Shown: positions 53,943 to 64,000 of the stretch, one piece after another
Numbering within the stretch: position 1 is the first letter of the stretch
Layout: each line of letters begins with the position of its first letter
From: Hyphomicrobiales bacterium
GTDB taxonomy: Bacteria; Pseudomonadota; Alphaproteobacteria; Rhizobiales; Rhizobiaceae
Assembly: GCA_900466945.1 (NCBI GenBank)
Contig: UBNV01000005.1
Span: 163,584 to 227,583 of the forward strand
DNA: 64,000 nt
Direction: 5' to 3'
Made by a program: the position numbers and the translations under genes
The notes under the pieces: model-generated
What the model saw: only the letters and a program-made list of their open reading frames with translations
Databases searched by the model: none
What the model was told of the DNA's origin: nothing

Positions 53943-54194
53943 ATGACCCGGCATGGCCTTACGACGCACAGGCGCGACCACGCCTTTGGGCTTGGTCGGC
54001 GAAAACGACGCAACCGAAGATTGCGAAGGGCCTCAAAACATCTCGCATCCGGGGACCTGACATATCAGCTTGAGCAGGCCTTTGCAGCGAAGTTCGGAAG
54101 CTGCGGGTCGATTTTTAATGCGGCAATGAACCAGCTTGCGCAGACAATGAGTGCCGTTGCACGAGCGACGACAGTTCACCCTTATGAAGCTTAA
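53943..54194 (+). pseudogene. HAMP-region remnant of a methyl-accepting chemotaxis protein
   Basis: The translation ASKHLASGDLTYQLEQAFAA followed by KFGSCGSIFNAAMNQLAQTM and SAVARAT matches the second HAMP unit of alphaproteobacterial MCPs (LADGDLTYRL, then KLRVDFNAAMEQL). In the middle a pair of one-base changes shifts and restores the frame (FGSCGSIFN for F-KLRVDFN). No sensor part, transmembrane region or signalling hairpin remains. Confidence 0.6.
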
Positions 54195-54375
54195 ATAAGT
54201 GTAAAGTGCTGACGAGTTCAACGTGCCATCTTGATACGTATGGACCGAGATCGCCACTTCTGACAGGTTCGCATTTTGTGATCCTGCCGCCCTTGGCGAG
54301 GTAGCTCGACATTTTGGCTGGTGGAACCTCAGCTGGACATCGTGCGTCTCGCCTCAAGACAGATGGAGTGGACAA

Positions 54376-54837
54376 ATGAATTGGCTGACCGAGCTCTCCA
54401 ATACCTTCGATATCCTTGCGCATCTATCAGCTTTGGGATTTGCATATGTATTGGCGCTACCGATCGCGTGGGATAGAGAACGCCACGAGCGAAGCGCTGG
54501 CCTTCGCACCTTCCCGCTAGTCGCCATCGCAGCTTGTGGGTTCGTACAGGCGACTGAGGGCATTACACAGGGAAATGCCGAAGCGACCGCTCGCATTGTA
54601 GAGGGCTTGATAAACGGGGTAGGTTTCATCGGTGGTGGAGCCATTCTCGTGGGAAAAGCGGGAACCAGAGGCACCGCCACTGCCGCTAGCCTTTGGGCGA
54701 CGGGGGCTATGGGAACTGCGGTGGGTTTGGGAGCTTACGACACCGCAATTGTGCTATCAATCGTCACCTTTGCGACGCTTCGGGTAATGGCCAATTTCAA
54801 GACGGAGGACAGCGTCTTTCCTGTAGGTAAACGTTGA
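54376..54837 (+). CDS. MgtC/SapB family membrane protein
   Basis: The 153-residue protein has four transmembrane helices with MgtC family motifs: ALPIAWDRERHERSAGLRTF, then LVAIAACGFVQA, GLINGVGFIGGGAILVGKAG and TRGTATAASLWATGAMGTAV. It lacks the C-terminal ACT-like domain of full MgtC. MgtC-type proteins support growth in low Mg2+ and within hosts, by modulating ATP synthase or K+ transport. GGAG precedes the ATG. It stands alone. Confidence 0.9.
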   Translation: MNWLTELSNTFDILAHLSALGFAYVLALPIAWDRERHERSAGLRTFPLVAIAACGFVQATEGITQGNAEATARIVEGLINGVGFIGGGAILVGKAGTRGTATAASLWATGAMGTAVGLGAYDTAIVLSIVTFATLRVMANFKTEDSVFPVGKR

Positions 54838-55035
54838 TGGGCAAGCGTTGCGCTTTCGGCTGGCACCTAAAGCACCGCCTGCGCTTGGGTATGACTGAGG
54901 GGCCAGTCGGGGGCCAACAGCGGAAGTCCCCCTGTTGCGCCCCGAGCAGTCCTTTGGCCAGTGTTTATTGCAAGAACATGGACGGCGTCCGCCGCCTTAA
55001 TCTAACCTGTCAGCATTGAAACAGTCAGCAAGCCA

Positions 55036-57071
55036 TCATGGTCCCTTCGGCGTCAGAACGGCTTGGAGCGCCCGCAACAGCGCGGTGCGGGTAAATGGCT
55101 TTGCCAAAAGCGGAACGTCGGAAGGCCGCCTTGAAATATCCTCCTGTTCGGCAAATCCGCTGATAATCACTGCAGGCCAACCCGGTCTCATGGCTCGTAC
55201 GGTGTTGATAAGATCGAGTCCAGACATGCTTGGCATGGCGTAATCTGTAACGATGACATCGAAGCACTTATCATTGGCGTGGATCAGCTCCAGAGCCTCG
55301 GTCGCGCTGGCCGCGCAGGAAACCTCGTAGCCTGCATCAGCCAGATGCATGCGAGTAAGATCGCGCAATCCAACCGCGTCGTCGACGAGCAAGACTCTCT
55401 GTCCGGCGGCCGCTAAAGGTTCGGGTTCCAAAGCGACGACATCCGCATCGTCCTGGCCCATGTCAACCGAACGTGGCAACCAAACTTCAACCACTGTGCC
55501 AGACCCCGGTTCGCTATAGACACGTAAGCCTCCACCGGACTGCTGCGCGAAACCAAGGACCGAACTCAACCCCAAGCCCGTACCTTTGCCGGGTTCTTTG
55601 GTGGTGAAGAACGGTTCGAGTACGCGTTGGAGGAGTTCCGGCGCGATTCCTGAACCGGTGTCACTCACTGTAATAACGACGTAATCGCCGGGCTGTAAAT
55701 CGCTCTGGGCGTCTGGCAGATGGCGGTTTGCGCCGCCGACCGTAACAGTGCCACCACTTGGCATGGCATCGCGCGCATTGATGACAAGGTTCATGAGCGC
55801 CAGCTCGAGTTCGCCACTGTCGACGAAAGCCATCCACAAGCCTTCGTCAAGCTCCCAGCGCAGTGTAACCAAACCCCCGAGAACCGGGGCTAGCATGCCG
55901 TCCAAGGCCTTCGCAGCCTCTGGCAAGCTGATCATTTCCGGCTGCAAATGCTGCCGTCGCGAGAACGTCAACATCCTGTTGACGAGATGCGTCCCTTGTT
56001 GCGCAGCATGGCGCATCATCGCCAGGACCTTCTGTCCACGCTCGTCGATATTGCTTTGCCGCTCGAGCAAGCCAATCCCGCTCAATACCGAGGCGAGCAG
56101 ATTGTTAAAGTCGTGGGCAATGCCGCCCGTGAGCTTGCCAATGGCGTCCAGCTTCTGCGCTTGCAGCAACTGGTCCTGAAGGCGTCTCTGTTCCGTGATA
56201 TCACGAAGCGTGCCAACCCACATTTCCAAACGTCCCGAGACCGGAACCCTTTGGTCGACAAAGATCCGATAATTGCCATCACGATGCTGCCAGCGATATT
56301 CCACCGGTCCAACTGTCGCTGCCCCCGCAGACCAGACGGCCAAATCGTCAGGATGAATTCGCCTCTGCCAGATATCGCGATCGTGCTCAAGTTCTTCGCC
56401 GGAAAAGCCGGTCAGGCTTTTGACGTCGCCGGCGATGAAGCTTGGAGCCTCAGCACCAAGCTCGATCTGGAAAACAGCCAATGGAAGCGAGCGCAGCAGT
56501 AAGCCTTGGCGCTCCTCGGCCTCCCGCAGGGCCTGGTCTATCCGAAGTTTCTCAGTCTGCGCCTCAAGCTTTTCCTGCAGCAATATATGCTCTCGCTTGG
56601 CATTGAGCTCGATTTCACGGGTTTTTTCGTAGAGGCTGACGAAGACGGCCACCTTGGATCGCAAGATAACGGGATCCACGGGCTTAAACACGAAGTCCAC
56701 GGCGCCAATGTCATAGCCGCGCATCAAATGCGCCTCTTCCTTATTGATGGCAGTCAGGAAGATGATCGGCATGTCTCGCGTCTGTTCGCGCATGCGCACC
56801 AGTTTGGCGGTTTCGTAACCGTCTAGTCCGGGCATGAGAACATCGAGCAGGATGACCGCGAATTGGCCTTTCAAAAGCTGACGAAGCGCCTCGGCCCCTG
56901 AATCGGCCGTGACGATTTCTGCCACGTCACCGAGCACTTCGCTCAAGGCGAGCAAATTCCGCGGGTCATCGTCGACAAGGAGCACGCGGGGACGAATGCT
57001 ATCCAGGGTTTGGCCTAGCAAGGTCACGCCTTGAGACTCGACGACAGGCGACGTCGTGTGTGTGGGAAGGC

Positions 57072-57075
<4 letters not shown>
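55036..57075 (-). CDS. REC-PAS-kinase-REC hybrid histidine kinase
   Basis: The 679-residue soluble protein has an N-terminal receiver (about 28-145: [28 protein letters not shown]), a coiled coil, PAS/PAC (about 195-305), HisKA with phospho-His in [20 protein letters not shown] (about 325), HATPase (about 430-545, [31 protein letters not shown]) and a second receiver (about 565-675, [24 protein letters not shown]). ATG 57075 overlaps the stop of the upstream giant kinase (ATGA), so the two are translated together. It may receive phosphate from the upstream kinase through its first receiver. Confidence 0.92.
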
Positions 57076-62750
<5,675 letters not shown>

Positions 62751-62894
62751 GATGAAGTCTCCTCAAAGCTTCGGTCTCTATGTCTACAAGAGGTTAGGCT
62801 GTGAGCCGTAACCTCAAGCTCATGGCACGGAATCATTTGGCGCGCCACAAAAATTCCAGGACGGGTTGATCAATCCGATCAGGCCCTCTAAACC

Positions 62895-63290
62895 GTGCGC
62901 ATGAGCGGAATAATCCCTCCAGAATCAAGCTTCGCCGACATGGTCGGAAGCTGCTTTGCATCGGTCTGGTCGCTGGAACTGCTGCTGCTTCTGCATGCCC
63001 AGCCTAACCGGTTCTGGGCCACGTCTGAGATCGTGGCCGAGCTTCGCAGCAGCGAGCTGGTGGTAATGCAGTCCCTGCAAGGCCTGACGAACGCCGGTCT
63101 GGTCATTGGTGAAGGCGACGGCCGCGTCCGCTATGCTTCCGCATCGGCCGATCTGACTGCCTTTGTTGAAAAACTGGCTTACGAGTATCGCACCCGTCCG
63201 GGTCAGGTCAGGCGCATGATTGTCAGTCGGTCCAGCGCCAAGCTGATGTCGTTCTCGGATGCATTCCTGATAAGGAAACCCCCTCAATGA
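62895..63290 (+). CDS. Winged-helix-like hypothetical protein
   Basis: The 131-residue protein starts at GTG (or ATG 62901, MSGIIPPESSF). A MarR/DprA-like winged helix is suggested by VWSLELLLLLHAQPNRFWAT then SEIVAELRSSELVVMQSLQG and LTNAGLVIGEGDGRVRYASA, which reads as helix, recognition helix and wing. The C-terminus is basic (RRMIVSRSSAKLMSFSDAFL). It overlaps the next gene by 4 bases (ATGA), so it is operonic with two DUF5985-like membrane proteins and might regulate them. Confidence 0.75.
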   Translation: MRMSGIIPPESSFADMVGSCFASVWSLELLLLLHAQPNRFWATSEIVAELRSSELVVMQSLQGLTNAGLVIGEGDGRVRYASASADLTAFVEKLAYEYRTRPGQVRRMIVSRSSAKLMSFSDAFLIRKPPQ

Positions 63291-63556
63291 GCCAAGTCAT
63301 GCATGTGATGATTTATGGACTTTGCCTTGTGGCCAGTACCGCCTGTACCTGGCTTCTGCTCCGGGGGTATTTGCGCAGCCACACGCGCCTGCTGTTATGG
63401 GTCGGCCTCTGCTTTGCGTTTCTTTCGCTCAACTGTTTGGCGGTTCTATTCGATATTCTGATCTACCCGGAATATGATCTTCAGGCCTTGCGGCACGCAG
63501 CTTCGTTGTTGGCCGTCGGCATTCTCTTATTCGGCCTGGTATGGGAGGCTGAGTAG
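63287..63556 (+). CDS. DUF5985-like membrane protein 1
   Basis: The 89-residue protein has three hydrophobic segments (HVMIYGLCLVASTACTWLLL, LLLWVGLCFAFLSLNCLAVL, HAASLLAVGILLFGLVWEAE) and the arginine-containing loop RGYLRSHTRLL seen in small DUF5985 proteins. It overlaps the upstream winged-helix gene and precedes a paralogue by 3 bases. Function unknown. The pairing of two DUF5985-type genes with a regulator is common in proteobacteria. Confidence 0.82.
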   Translation: MSQVMHVMIYGLCLVASTACTWLLLRGYLRSHTRLLLWVGLCFAFLSLNCLAVLFDILIYPEYDLQALRHAASLLAVGILLFGLVWEAE

Positions 63557-63559
63557 ACG

Positions 63560-63811
63560 ATGTTCGCTTTCGTTTCTGGTCTGATCACAATGGGTTTCCT
63601 GGTTTCAGGATTGTTCTTCCTGCGCTTCTTCATGCGTACCCGAGACATTCTCTTTGCAGCCTTCGCCGCAGCTTTCTGGCTCCTCGCTGCCAATCAGGCA
63701 CTCCTTGCACTGTCTAATCTTCCGGTAGAGGAAAGGAGTTGGATGTATCTGCTCCGACTGGCCTCGTTTGCTATCATCATCGCGGCAATAGCGCTGAAAA
63801 ACAGCCGATGA
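63560..63811 (+). CDS. DUF5985-like membrane protein 2
   Basis: The 83-residue protein has three hydrophobic segments (VSGLITMGFLVSGLFFLRFF, ILFAAFAAAFWLLAANQALL, LLRLASFAIIIAAIALKNSR) with the R-T-R-D loop typical of DUF5985 (FFMRTRDILF). It closes the small operon with the winged-helix protein and its paralogue. An alternating Arg/aromatic pattern suggests a small membrane complex with its partner. Confidence 0.85.
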   Translation: MFAFVSGLITMGFLVSGLFFLRFFMRTRDILFAAFAAAFWLLAANQALLALSNLPVEERSWMYLLRLASFAIIIAAIALKNSR

Positions 63812-64000
63812 GAGGAGAGAGGAGAGCGGTATGGATGGCGCTCTCTGACAGTGACTGCTGCTTCCTCTTCCGGAAGTGTATCGTGACGTGACAGTAGAGC
63901 ACGCGGCTCAACTGCTGCCCGCAGCACTTCGTTAGCATAGATCGCCGCCACTCCGCCCTCGGCCGGCTCTATGGTTCTAGGGTACACGTTTACCTCCCAG

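Noticed and set aside
63694..63987. Minus-strand frame of 97 codons at the right edge
   Set aside because: Overlaps a good DUF5985 gene, no recognised motif, no ribosome binding site.

Overview
The window reads as accessory DNA from an alphaproteobacterium of the order Rhizobiales, most likely Rhizobiaceae. The evidence is a PraR-like XRE regulator, a tandem pair of SyrB-like proteins, DUF982, DUF6894 and DUF1236 proteins, a bgsBA-type glucan operon, and repeated GGAAC-N17-GTT promoter motifs of the EcfG/RpoE2 general stress sigma type. No replication, conjugation, rRNA or tRNA gene was found, so chromosome and megaplasmid cannot be told apart.

Layout. 0.8-5.6 kb holds a tightly packed minus-strand operon: XRE regulator, SARP/TPR regulator, an 86-residue protein with a heptad-repeat tail, a YcaO protein and a TfuA protein. 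This looks like a peptide-modification (RiPP) locus and is the best candidate for an undescribed system. 5.9-13.7 kb holds an Rrf2 regulator, a GAF-GGDEF-EAL protein, a cold-shock protein, a frameshifted HipB-like antitoxin, an amino-acid-binding protein and a CHASE4-type GGDEF-EAL protein. 14.8-21.6 kb has a YdeP-type molybdopterin oxidoreductase, a BgsB/BgsA-like glucan synthase pair and a Cache/HAMP protein. 21.7-31.6 kb mixes stress genes (Mn catalase, DUF892 ferritin-like protein, a PAS-GAF-GAF hybrid kinase) with decayed genes. 32-42 kb has a third GGDEF-EAL protein, the SyrB-like pair, a RES-Xre toxin-antitoxin pair and an HWE kinase. 42-49.7 kb has more remnants, Hsp20, DUF3597, a second DUF892 protein and a NarX/NarL-like two-component pair. 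49.7-52.5 kb encodes a group of exported glycine/serine/threonine-rich proteins. 54.4-63.8 kb has MgtC and two coupled hybrid kinases, one with nine near-identical HAMP-type repeats, followed by a small DUF5985 operon.

How it works together. Three dual c-di-GMP proteins surround a glucan synthase of a type whose S. meliloti relative responds to c-di-GMP. Many stress genes share one promoter type. Sensor kinases are unusually dense.

A second theme is decay. At least fifteen recognisable genes are broken by stop codons, frameshifts or truncation (HipB-like, PAS, CYP152, UvrD, ADH, DUF378, AAG glycosylase, DUF2243, LacI, GlgB, thioredoxin-reductase-like, LigD, DUF937, MCP and others). Starts were chosen from visible ribosome binding sites, gene overlaps and promoter spacing. 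All family assignments are by eye, without database searches.
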